From: JBJYIN01 sp046237015
GTDB taxonomy: Bacteria > Pseudomonadota > Gammaproteobacteria > Enterobacterales > Enterobacteriaceae
Length of the DNA stretch: 64,000 nucleotides
Direction of reading: 5' to 3'
Assembly (NCBI RefSeq): GCF_046237015.1
Contig: NZ_JBJYIN010000005.1
Span: 220,841-284,840, forward strand
The notes beneath the pieces were generated by a model. The model was not told the origin of the DNA, searched no databases, and worked only from the letters and a program-made list of their open reading frames with translations. A program made the position numbers and the translations under genes. Shown here in pieces: positions 51,191 to 62,100 of this stretch; the first letter of the stretch is position 1; the number at the start of each line of letters is the position of its first letter.

Positions 51191-52387
51191 CTAACGTTCA
51201 CGTAACGCTTCTTTCGCCCGATTAAAAGGCTTGATTAAATAATCCATGACGGTTTTTTCACCCGTTTTAATATCAACCGTCGCAATCATTCCCGGTACGA
51301 TGGAGAATTGCTGTCCGGCGTCGTTTTGCAAATAATCCTGCTGGGTGCGAATAAAGACCCGATAGTAAAAGATCTCAGGTTTCACTTCGTCCTGAATGGT
51401 GTCCGGCGAAATGGTTTCTACCACACCATCCAGACCGCCATAAATGGCATAATCGTAGGCCGTGATCTTCACCAGCGCTTTCTGGTCGGGATGAATGAAC
51501 GCGATATCCCGTGGAGACAACCGCGCTTCAATCAACAAGTGATCATCTAATGGAACAATCTCCATCAGTTGACCATTCGGCGCAATCACACCGCCTATCG
51601 TCGTGATCTGAACGTTTTTCACAATACCCCGTACCGGAGAGCGTACCGTCAGGCGGGTGACGGAGTCTGAGCGCCCCCGAATAATTTCCTGCAACATGTT
51701 AACTTCCGCGTTGGCTTTTGCCAGCTCCTGACGCGCCTGAACATAATATTGCGATCGTAAATCCGTCAGCCTCAGATCGAGATCCGCTTGCTGGCGTCGC
51801 AGACGCAGCACTTCAACGTGGCTCGCTGCCCCCGTTTTTACCAGGCGCTCGGTAATCCCTAATTCGCTTTGGACCAGCTTTTGCGCTTCTTTTAACTGCC
51901 TTTCCGAATCCGCAAGTTGCGCACGACGACTGTGATAAAGGCGGGTTTCGGCAGAGATTAGCTCAGACTGATCGTTTAACAATTCGGGGAATACCAATAA
52001 TTCATCGTTAACTTCGGCCATGAGACGAGCACTCGCCGCTAATGACGCTCGATAACGGGCAACGCTTTCTCCCACGTTGGACTCAGAACGCGTCGGATCT
52101 AGCCTTGCCACCACCTGCCCAGCCTCCACCACATCTCCTTCACGAACATTGAGCTCGGCCAAAACACCGCCATCCAGCGATTGCAAAATCTGCTCACGCG
52201 AGCTGGGGATCACTTTTCCCCCACCGGTAGACACCTCGTCCAGCGTTCCGAACCATGCCCACACCGCACTGACCAGTAACAATAGCGAGGTGATGATAAT
52301 GACCCGCCTTGTACCGGCGTACTGGCTTTCCTGAGCGTAATCATTGTCCAGATCGTCAACCACAAGTTTAGGGACATTAGCGTTCAT
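51191..52387 (-). CDS. Type I secretion membrane fusion protein (HlyD/LapC family)
   Basis: Periplasmic adaptor that links the inner-membrane ABC exporter to the TolC-like channel. From the ATG at 52387 it has 398 residues, with AGGAGG eight nt upstream; the open frame to 52456 has no ribosome site. A cytoplasmic tail precedes one transmembrane segment (about 28-47, VIIITSLLLLVSAVWAWFG). A biotinyl-lipoyl-like half (GGVLAELNVREGDVVEAGQV), a long helical hairpin, the second half (VRSPVRGIVKNVQITTIGGV) and the C-terminal VPGMIATVDIKTGEKTVMDY follow. It overlaps the ABC transporter gene by 11 nt and is the last gene of the secretion operon. Confidence 0.95.
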   Translation of the reverse strand: MNANVPKLVVDDLDNDYAQESQYAGTRRVIIITSLLLLVSAVWAWFGTLDEVSTGGGKVIPSSREQILQSLDGGVLAELNVREGDVVEAGQVVARLDPTRSESNVGESVARYRASLAASARLMAEVNDELLVFPELLNDQSELISAETRLYHSRRAQLADSERQLKEAQKLVQSELGITERLVKTGAASHVEVLRLRRQQADLDLRLTDLRSQYYVQARQELAKANAEVNMLQEIIRGRSDSVTRLTVRSPVRGIVKNVQITTIGGVIAPNGQLMEIVPLDDHLLIEARLSPRDIAFIHPDQKALVKITAYDYAIYGGLDGVVETISPDTIQDEVKPEIFYYRVFIRTQQDYLQNDAGQQFSIVPGMIATVDIKTGEKTVMDYLIKPFNRAKEALRER

Positions 52388-54548
52388 TATTCGCCTCCTG
52401 TGAGCGTCCCTTATTGAGCGCCTGCTCTTTCGGCGCATCCATAACCAGTTGTCCATCTTTCAGCACAATGACACGTTCTATCAATTCAAGCACCGCGACA
52501 CGGTGAGTCGCGACAATCAACGTGCGACCGGCAAGCCATACGCCCAGGCGCTGAATAAATTCACGTTCAGTGTGTTCATCCAAAAAGGCCGTAGGCTCAT
52601 CCAGCAAAACCACATTGGGATCGCGCAGCAACATACGAGCCAGCAGAATTGACTGTCGTTGCCCGCCGGAAAGACCGATCCCCCCTTCCATAACCGGGTG
52701 CTCTAACCCCAGCGGTAATTTTTTGACAAAATGCTCGGCGCCACACACCGCCAGCGCAGCAAAGATCTCCGCATCGCTGGCCCGAGGAGCCCCCAACGTG
52801 AGATTTTCACGTAACGTTCCGAAAAACAGGCGGGAATTTTGCGTTACCAGTGCAACATTTCGCCGCACATCTGCCATATCAATATGCGCCAAACTCAGAT
52901 TATCCAGCCTTAATTCCCCCTCAACCAATGCCATCCCGCCAGACATCGCCTGAAGTAACGTGGATTTTCCTGCACCATTCCGTCCTAATACGGCAACCCT
53001 TTCGCCAGCACGAATATCCAGCTTCGCAATTTTCAATGCATTCACGCTTTCTTCGCTGTGGTAACGGAATGCCGCGCCACGGAATTGATAATCCCCGTAC
53101 AACACATCGCAGTGAACTTTCTCGTCATCATCAACATCGTCGCCGCTTTCTACTGGCAACTGCATGATGCTATCCAAACTTTCCTTTGCCGCCTTGACCT
53201 GTTGCCAACGCGCCAATACGCCGCACAGTGACGTCATTGGCATAATCATCCGCGATGATAATAAGGATGCCGCAACAATTGCCCCGGTTGTCATTTCACC
53301 ATCGATCACCAAGGGCGCGCCAACCATCACAACTAACGCGTACACCATGCCTTGTACGCTTATCCCCCAGCTAATCAGCCATTGTGTCAGTTTACGGATC
53401 CGCACGCCGGACTCTGCGCTAATGCTGATGTAATTGTTCCACTGCTGTTGAAAACGGTTTTCCGCCTGCATCAGTTTGATGTCTTCCAGACCTTGAATAC
53501 TCTCCACTAACACTGCATTACGTAACGTATTCTCTTGTGTCGCTTGACGTGCCAGATACGCCAGTCTTTTTTGCACCAATAGACCAGGCAAGACCATCAG
53601 TAATGCGGCAACAGGAGGGATCCATGCCAGCGATGGCGCAATAATCGCCAGCACCACTAAAAACAGGATAAAAAAGGGCAGATCGACGATGGCGGATACC
53701 GTTGTCGACGTAACCATTTCACGGATTTGCTCCAATTCTCGCAGTTGCGAAATGAAACTCCCGGTTGAGCGCGGAATGGCGCTGTTACGCAATCGTAGTG
53801 CATGACCAAAGACACGATCGGAAACACGAATATCAGCCCGTTTGCCGAGGATATCCATAATGTGTGACCGTGCGATGCGCAGTAAAAAAGAGAAGATCAC
53901 GGCAATCAGTACACCGATTGAAAGGACATACAGTGTCGGATAAGACTGGGCGGGAACCACACGGTCATAAACCTGCATTGAAAACAGGATCCCAGACAGC
54001 GATAGCGTATTCACTAACAACGACGCCAACATCACGTAGTTATAGGGTTTAATATCCCGTAAGACCAGTTTCCACAACCAATCCGGGCGATAACGTTGCA
54101 GGTACTGCTCCGCCCGACTGTCTTTCACCCCGCTCGCAGGACGCAATACCGCAATGTGCTGAATCTCCGGCAACAATTGGCTCAGCGAACGTTGACTCAG
54201 TTGATTATCGTCCGTCATCAGACACAGACTCACGGTATCCTTACCATCAAACTGTTCGATAACCCCCACTTGCCCATCCATCAGTTGAATCACCACGGGT
54301 AAATGCCATGTGGAAATATCCTGACCGCCATGAACACGTGCAGTCATTCCCGCCAATCGTGCCAGATTTTTTAGTGCCGATGAAAACGTGTGCTGATCTA
54401 ACCATCTGGCGCTAGCCCGAAGTGCGCCGGGGGAGAAAGAGAGCCGATAATAACTGGCGATGTAGCTGACGGCAGAAGCCCAATGCAATAGTGTGCGTGA
54501 GGTGTTTTCCGATGCCACGCTATCATGTTGTTCAGCAACCTGGCTCAT
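52377..54548 (-). CDS. Type I secretion ABC transporter (LapB/BapC-like) with degenerate C39-like domain
   Basis: 723-residue exporter in which peptidase-like, membrane and ATPase domains are fused. The N-terminal region (about 1-135) resembles a C39 peptidase fold but has no cysteine before C109, so it is probably a non-cleaving substrate-binding domain. Transmembrane segments lie between about 170 and 430. The ATPase has Walker A GRNGAGKST at 522-530, signature LSGGQ at 626-630 and Walker B VVLLDEP at 646-652. It overlaps the TolC-like gene by 4 nt. The context gives the giant adhesin as substrate. Confidence 0.95.
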   Translation of the reverse strand: MSQVAEQHDSVASENTSRTLLHWASAVSYIASYYRLSFSPGALRASARWLDQHTFSSALKNLARLAGMTARVHGGQDISTWHLPVVIQLMDGQVGVIEQFDGKDTVSLCLMTDDNQLSQRSLSQLLPEIQHIAVLRPASGVKDSRAEQYLQRYRPDWLWKLVLRDIKPYNYVMLASLLVNTLSLSGILFSMQVYDRVVPAQSYPTLYVLSIGVLIAVIFSFLLRIARSHIMDILGKRADIRVSDRVFGHALRLRNSAIPRSTGSFISQLRELEQIREMVTSTTVSAIVDLPFFILFLVVLAIIAPSLAWIPPVAALLMVLPGLLVQKRLAYLARQATQENTLRNAVLVESIQGLEDIKLMQAENRFQQQWNNYISISAESGVRIRKLTQWLISWGISVQGMVYALVVMVGAPLVIDGEMTTGAIVAASLLSSRMIMPMTSLCGVLARWQQVKAAKESLDSIMQLPVESGDDVDDDEKVHCDVLYGDYQFRGAAFRYHSEESVNALKIAKLDIRAGERVAVLGRNGAGKSTLLQAMSGGMALVEGELRLDNLSLAHIDMADVRRNVALVTQNSRLFFGTLRENLTLGAPRASDAEIFAALAVCGAEHFVKKLPLGLEHPVMEGGIGLSGGQRQSILLARMLLRDPNVVLLDEPTAFLDEHTEREFIQRLGVWLAGRTLIVATHRVAVLELIERVIVLKDGQLVMDAPKEQALNKGRSQEANNER

Positions 54549-56035
54549 GGCTGAATCTCCACGGCTTGGATCGTACTATTGTTCAATGCAAACGCCGCGC
54601 GCATTTTTCCCGTACTGTACAGACAGTCGAGTTGCAGTTGGTGTAATTGCATCAACGTTTGTTGCTCGGTAAAACGAGCCTGAAAGACTTCTTGTTCGGC
54701 GTTCAGAACATCCAGTAACGGTCGGGTGCCTAATTCCAGATATTGCTGTTGATAAAGTGCACGCGTCTTTTCCCCCAGATCTTGTTGCCGTACCTGAATT
54801 TGTAGCGTTCGTGCCAGACTTTGAGACTCATTTCTCGCCTCAGCCAGTTGCTGGTGAGCATCCAGTCGCGCATTTTGTATCGCGGCATTCGCAGCCTCAA
54901 GCGAATGCGTGGCAGCATTACGACCAGAGGTTAATCGACCACCTTGATAAAGCGGGACTTCAACTTTTACCCAGGCGGAATATTGCGTGCGATTCAGCGT
55001 TTCGCTGTTGGCGTAACGATCGTTCAGGTAGTGGCTGACTTCCGGTTGCAATGAAACCGTGGGCAACATCCGCGCATTGGCTTCATCAAGCTGAGCCTGT
55101 GCTTTGTTAGCCTGAGCATAAGCCGCTAATACCGCTGGGATAAGCCGTTCATCGGGTTGATTCACGTCGCATGATTTCCCCAGACTACTGGGAAAATCAT
55201 GGTTGACCTGTTGAATTCGTTCCCACCCCAAGCGGGAAGCCAATGTGGCGCGCCAACGATCAAGGCTCGCCTGATACTGTAACAATGCAGATCGGGCACC
55301 TTCGATACGCACATCAGTTTGCACCACATCAGACAGCGAACTGGCACCTTCGTCGCTGCGTTGCCGAGCCAGTTGACTAATACGGTTAAGCGCGGCCAGT
55401 TGATCGCTGGCAATACCGACTAATTTCTGATAACCCTGAACTCGAACAACCGCTAAAGCGGTCTCATGCGCGACAGAGTCAATACTGACCAAAACATTTG
55501 CCTGCTCCTGCGCCACGCCAGCATTGGCAGCACGAACCTGGCTGTCCACTTTACCGAAGTCATACAACATCTGGGAAATCGACAACACCAAAGAGGGGCT
55601 ATAGCCACTGTTGCTGTAACTATTGGTTATACCGTTATTAATGCCACCGCTGATTTGTGGATAATATTGCGACCGTGCAATATTGACCGCTTCCGACTGT
55701 TCAAACAGTCGTCCGATGGCTTCACGAATGTCTGGATGCCAGGAGACGGCCCGCGCAACGGCGGTATTAAGGTCGAGACGTTCAGGTGCATTGCTGGTAA
55801 GCGCCGGGGCTACCGGGCCAGACAGTGAAGGTAATGACTGATGAGAAAGTGATTCACGAGAAATAAGCTGCTCAGAACTGATCACTACAGGTGAAATGTC
55901 TGCCTGTGCGTCACTCACCGCACCATTAACGCCTCCAACGAAAACCAGAAAAAAGCCCCACTTCATAACACGTTGATGATAAGTATTTTGACGATAAGCA
56001 TTGTGACGATAAGTAGACCGATGACAGATTTCCAT
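54545..56035 (-). CDS. TolC-family outer membrane channel of the adhesin secretion system (LapE/BapB-like)
   Basis: Outer membrane protein of 496 residues. The start at 56035 has AGGGA five nt upstream. The first 23 residues are hydrophilic, then MKWGFFLVFVGGVNGAVSDA forms the signal core. The mature protein has two TolC-type helical repeats: LNTAVARAVSWHPDIREAIG, PQISGGINNG, and later YAQANKAQAQLDEANARMLP, VKVEVPLYQGG, and LGTRPLLDVLNAEQEVFQAR. The extended signal n-region is built from three 15-nt tandem repeats at 55970-56014. A start at 55966 lacks a ribosome site. It sits between the adhesin gene and the ABC transporter gene. Confidence 0.93.
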   Translation of the reverse strand: MEICHRSTYRHNAYRQNTYHQRVMKWGFFLVFVGGVNGAVSDAQADISPVVISSEQLISRESLSHQSLPSLSGPVAPALTSNAPERLDLNTAVARAVSWHPDIREAIGRLFEQSEAVNIARSQYYPQISGGINNGITNSYSNSGYSPSLVLSISQMLYDFGKVDSQVRAANAGVAQEQANVLVSIDSVAHETALAVVRVQGYQKLVGIASDQLAALNRISQLARQRSDEGASSLSDVVQTDVRIEGARSALLQYQASLDRWRATLASRLGWERIQQVNHDFPSSLGKSCDVNQPDERLIPAVLAAYAQANKAQAQLDEANARMLPTVSLQPEVSHYLNDRYANSETLNRTQYSAWVKVEVPLYQGGRLTSGRNAATHSLEAANAAIQNARLDAHQQLAEARNESQSLARTLQIQVRQQDLGEKTRALYQQQYLELGTRPLLDVLNAEQEVFQARFTEQQTLMQLHQLQLDCLYSTGKMRAAFALNNSTIQAVEIQP

Positions 56036-56135
56036 ATTCTTCCCTAATATAAATAACGGATGAAATAAGCAGCGCCACTGACGCAGCGAAATTGCTGCGC
56101 CGTGGGCTTTCGTTATATGTCGCGTTAGTTATGCG

Positions 56136-59100
56136 TTAGGCAGTGATGGCATTACTCTCCAGTAATTCCTCCAACGTAACCTGAACAGACTGCAATGTGA
56201 CCAGTTCAGCAGATTCAAACGCCGAACCTTGTCCATCTCGATCAATGGCGATCACGGTGTTCCCATCAACAATATCAACAGAAATCCAATCGCCAAGATT
56301 GCCGCTTTCGCTGTCCCAGCCTTGCAACAACGCACTGACGTCAATCCGATCGCCATCAGCCAGCGAGAAGTCGGTCCAGGTATCACTACCGTTACCACCG
56401 GTCACGCCTTCCGGATCTAACAATTTGAAAATTAAGGTATCCTTACCATCACCTAGCGTAAACGTATCGTCATAAGCCGAACTGGTTGCCGTATCGTTAT
56501 AGCGAGAGCCATTCAGTTGCAGCGCCAAATCGATGGTCAACACGGCTTCGGCCGTTCCCTCTCCCTCCGTCGTCAGCGTATAAGTGAACGTTTCCTTCTC
56601 GGTGATAGTCTCAGGGTTCACATTAGCGTTCAGTTCATAGCGGTAGTCACCATTGACTTCTAGCGTCAGGACGCCATATTTGCCCTCTACGGTTGTGGCT
56701 GTCGCAATGTTCTCGCGAGGATCGAGCGTGATAACATGGTTATCCGCATCCACAATGGAGAGTACGGTATCGACAGAAACCAGTTGGTCAGCGCTATTAC
56801 TTTCCGAACCACTGCCATCAAAGAGATTGCCTTCTACCGCGGCAGTTTCTGTCAGGAAGTCATCCAGTAATATGCTAGTCCCGGCGACGGAAGCGGCTAT
56901 CGTCACGTTCCCCACGGTTATCCCTAATGCACCGATAGAACCCGTAAAGCGAAGTGTGTAATCACCAGCGGCCAGTTCCAACCCAGTCAATGGAATATTT
57001 GCCCCAATGCCAATAAATGGGAGATTGATTAACGAACTACTGTTAACAACTCCTGTTCTGATTTCCTCCCCACTACCGTCTACCAGGCTCCAGGATATGT
57101 TCAAACTGCCGATGCCCAGCGCAGTATCCACATCAAACGTAATGACGGCATCCTTCAATATGGTATCGTCTGCCACGGTTATCGAACCTTCTGCGCTACC
57201 GCTTGAAGAAACGACCGGCAACGTGGTCCAGGAAGCCGTCCCCGCATTACTGTCGATGTAAGGCGTTTCTTCATTTGCTGCTGTCGCAGGTAACGCAACG
57301 CTATCGTCCACGGCAGTCAACCCACTAGGAATCAGCTCAACATTTAGCGTACCGGTATCGGATTCACCATCTGGTGCGGTCACCGTATAGACGAAACTGT
57401 CTGGGGCGGTAATGCTATCCGCACCGAGGCCAGCATTCAGCGTATAGCTGTAGTTCCCCTGAGCATCAATCATCAGCACACCATATTCACCGCTAATACT
57501 CGTGGTACCATCAGCCACCACCGTGACGCCATTGACCGTACTGATAACCGAACCTTCCGGCGCGATGTCGTCGTCCATCACATTGCCTGTGGTGTTAGCA
57601 CTCACCGTCTCTACGGTATAGACATGGTCTTCCAGAACATCCAGCGTATAGCCTGTTACCACGCTAATGCCGGATACCGTATCTAGCAGGAACAGATAGC
57701 GCCCGCCTTCGAGTGTCAAGGTCAACTCTTCAGAAGACCCCAACACGAGCGTCGTCTTGAGCCAACCTTCCTCCACACGATGCTGTTCATATTGCTGTGT
57801 CGCGTTATTAAATTTGTAAATGTAGAGATCAAATTCAGAAAACGCCGACAATCCCGCAACGGAGGATTGCAACGTCATCGTCCGAACCGTACCTTCCTCA
57901 ACATCAAAGATAATTGGGCTGGCGAGATCGTCCAAAATACCGACATTCAACTCACGACCAAGGCCAACGTTGATTAAGGTAAAGCCACCTTGCGATGACG
58001 TTCCGTTATCTATCGTGTCCACAGTGGTTTCATAGGTAATGGAGGCCGAATCATCCGTCACGACAACGTTACTGGCAGGGATATCAATTGCCTCACCCAG
58101 CGACACATTGAGGTTGGCTGTGGCGGTGACACCACTAACACTGATCGTGTAAGTAAAGCTGTCGGTTTGCCCCAATACGCTAGGAGAAGTGTTGGTTAAT
58201 GTATAGGTGTAACTACCGTCCAGGTTGATAGACAACGTTCCATATTCCCCCTGGATACTCGTACCATCCTGCGTAACCTCGACAACATCTCCCGTACCGT
58301 TTTCCACTTGCGTCACAACCGTACCTACTGGCGCGACATCAGAACCATTCTCCGAGTCGACATCGGTAATCACGTTACCGCTGAAGATGGTTTCTCCGCT
58401 GACGACGCCAGCCCCAGTTTGCGTCACCGTCGCGGTAATGTTGGTGAAAGATCCTACCGCCAACAATGTCGTGTTATAGGCTATTGCACGGTAAGCCCCT
58501 TCTCCCAGCCCCTCCAGATTCAATGTCACGCTGTTGCTACCGATAGTCAGCAGGCTGGCCCACTGAGGATCCGACGTATTAACGATGGTGTTCCAGGAAT
58601 TGGCTGTCGTATCATATTGCTGAACAATGACCCCCATGGTACTCAGCAAAGACAGCACGCCACCGGTAGCACTCGCATCCAATACCATGTCAGCCGACGC
58701 TCCGCTATCAACCGTAAAGTTGACTTGCGCACTATCATCTCCCAGTAACGAAATGATGTTACCCAGCGCACCGACGACCAACACACCCCAGTCGCTGTAT
58801 TGCTCAGAGGTCACTTCTGCTTCCGTCACCAAATCCAGTAACACGGCATTATCGTTAGCCTCCAGAACCATCACTGGCGCAGTGACCGTAATCGACGCAC
58901 TGCTGTTACCTGATGGATCGGTGGCAATGGCAGTAACCGTTTCACCGTTGATCAGTGCCGGAGACAATGGCACGGTAAAGCTACCGTCTTCACCCGCGAT
59001 AGCCTCGCCCAATTCATTACCATTTGCATCGGTGAGCGTCACCGTGCTACCCGGCTCAGCATTACCGCTAACGGAAGCACCGTCGTCTGCTACCTCGACA

Positions 59101-62100
59101 TCGGTTGGTACGGCTGGCGCGGTCGTATCAGGCGCCGTCGCCGTGGCTGGCGTACTGCTGTTGCCTGCCGCATCGGTGGCTACCGCCGTCACGTTCTCGC
59201 CGTTAGTGAGTGCCGGGCTCAGAGATATGCTAAAGCTGCCATCCTCACCTGCCGTGGCATCACCCAGTACATTGCCATTCGCATCGGTGAGGGTCACCGT
59301 GCTACCCGGTTCGGCGTTACCGCTGACGGAAGCACCATCTTCTGCCACCTCGACATCGATCGGTACGGCTGGTGCCGTGGTATCCGGTGCGATTGCACTC
59401 GTCACTTCTGACGTATTACCGGCTGCATCCGTCGCCGTGACCGTGACTGTTTCACCATTCAGCAATGCTGTCGGTAACGTCACGCTGTACACCCCAAACT
59501 CATCAGGTGTCGTGATCAGTACCGTACCATTTGGCAGCGTCACGCTCACCGTACTGCCCGGCTCCGCATCCCCACTGACCGTCAGACCATCCGCGCTGAC
59601 CACCGCTTCCGGTGCCTCCGGTGCCGTGGTATCGGGTATTGATGTATCCGGTACCGTTACCGTATACGACGGAGAAGTATTTCCTGCTGCATCCGTCGCC
59701 GTCACATCGAGCTGTGTACCTGCTTCCAATCCTTCCGGCAGACTGATGCTCCAGGTACCGTTGTCTGCCACAGTGTCCATAAGGGGAGGGTTACCCGGCA
59801 ACGTCACCGTCACCGTACTGCCTGGCTCGGCGGTCCCGTTCAGTGCCGTGCCCGTCTCGTTCAGATAAGCATGCGGCATGTCCGGTGGCGTTGTATCGGG
59901 TGCCTCTGCGGTGACCGGATCGCTGCTATTGCCAGCAGGATCGGTGACCACCACATTCACCGTTTCCCCGTTGGTTAACGGCGGATTTAACGGCACGGTA
60001 AAGCTGCCGTCTTCACCTACCGTGGTTTCGCCCAGAGTATTTCCATCAGCATCGGTGAGCGTTACCGTGCTGCCCGGCTCGGCGTCACCAGTGACGGAGG
60101 TGCCATCTTCAGTCACCTCGACATCGGTCGGTACGGCTGGTGCGGTGGTATCCGGGGCCTCTGCGGTGACCGGATCGCTGCTGTTGCCAGCAGGATCGGT
60201 GACCACCACATTCACCGTTTCCCCGTTGGTCAACGGCGGATCTAACGGCACGGTAAAGCTGCCGTCTTCACCCGCGATAGCCTCGCCCAGTTCATTACCA
60301 TTTGCATCGGTGAGCGTCACCGTGCTACCCGGTTCGGCGCTACCGCTGACGGAGGTGCCATCTTCCGCCACCTCGACATCGGTCGGCACGGCTGGTGCGG
60401 TCGTATCGGGGGCGTTGGTGGTGGCAGGCGTGCTGCTGTTATTAGCCCCATCGGTGGCAACCGCATTCACTGCTTCACCGTTGGTCAACGGCGGATCTAA
60501 CAGCACGGTAAAGCTGCCGTCTTCACCAGCAGTCGCTTCGCCCAGTGCATTACCATCTGCATCGGTGAGCGTCACCGTACTGCCCGGCTCGGCGTTACCG
60601 CTGACGGACACCCCACCTTCTGCAACTGACAGATTAGTTGGAGGCAACGGTGCTGTCGTATCGGGGGCGTTGGTGGTGGCTGGTGCGCTGCTGTTATTAG
60701 CCCCATCGGTGGCAACCGCATTCACCGTTTCCCCGTTGGTCAACGGCGGATCTAACGGCACGGTAAAGCTACCGTCTTCACCCGCGATAGCCTCGCCCAG
60801 TTCATTACCATTTGCATCGGTGAGCGTCACCGTGCTACCCGGCTCGGCGTTACCGCTGACGGAGGTGCCATCTTCCGCCACCTCGACATCGGTCGGTACG
60901 GCTGGCGCGGTCGTATCAGGCGCTGTCGCCGTGGCTGGCGTACTGCTGTTGCCTGCCGCATCGGTGGCTACCGCCGTCACGTTCTCGCCGTTAGTGAGTG
61001 CCGGGCTCAGAGATATGCTAAAGCTGCCATCCTCACCTGCCGTGGCATCACCCAGTACATTGCCATTCGCATCGGTGAGGGTCACCGTGCTACCCGGTTC
61101 GGCGTTACCGCTGACGGAAGCACCATCTTCTGCCACCTCGACATCGATCGGTACGGCTGGTGCCGTGGTATCCGGTGCGATTGCACTCGTCACTTCTGAC
61201 GTATTACCGGCTGCATCCGTCGCCGTGACCGTGACTGTTTCACCATTCAGCAATGCTGTCGGTAACGTCACGCTGTACACCCCAAACTCATCAGGTGTCG
61301 TGATCAGTACCGTACCATTTGGCAGCGTCACGCTCACCGTACTGCCCGGCTCCGCATCCCCGCTGACCGTCAGACCATCTGCACTCACCACCGCTTCCGG
61401 TGCCTCCGGCGGTGTGGTATCCGGTATTGATGTATCCGGTACCGTCACCGTATACGACGGTGAGATATTTCCTGTCGCATCCGTCGCCGTTACATCGAGC
61501 TGCGTTCCAGCTTCCTGCACTGCTGGCAACGTGACGCTCCAGGTACCGTTTTCTGCCGCCGTAGTCGTGAGTGTGGTGTCGTCCGGCAGCGTCACCGTGA
61601 TTGTACTGCCCGGCTCGGCGGTTCCGTTCAGTGCCGTACCCGCCTCGTTCAGGTAAGCATGCGGCATGTCCGGTGGCGTTGTATCGGGTGCCTCCGCGGT
61701 GATCGGATCGCTGCTGTTGCCAGCAGGATCGGTGACCACCACATTCACCGTTTCACCGTTGGTCAACGGCGGATCTAACGGCACGGTAAAGCTGCCGTCT
61801 TCACCTGCCGTGGCCTCGCCCAGTGCATTCCCATCGGAATCGGTGAGCGTCACCGTGCTGCCTGGTTCAGCGTTACCGCTGACGGACGTCCCATCGTCTG
61901 CCACCTCGACATCGGTCGGTACGGCTGGCGCGGTCGTATCCGGTGCCTCCGCGGTGATCGGATCGCTGCTATTGCCAGCAGGATCGGTGACCACCACATT
62001 CACCGTTTCACCGTTGGTCAACGGCGGATTTAACGGCACGGTAAAGCTGCCGTCTTCACCCACCGTGACCTCGCCCAGTGCATTACCGTCTGCATCAGTA

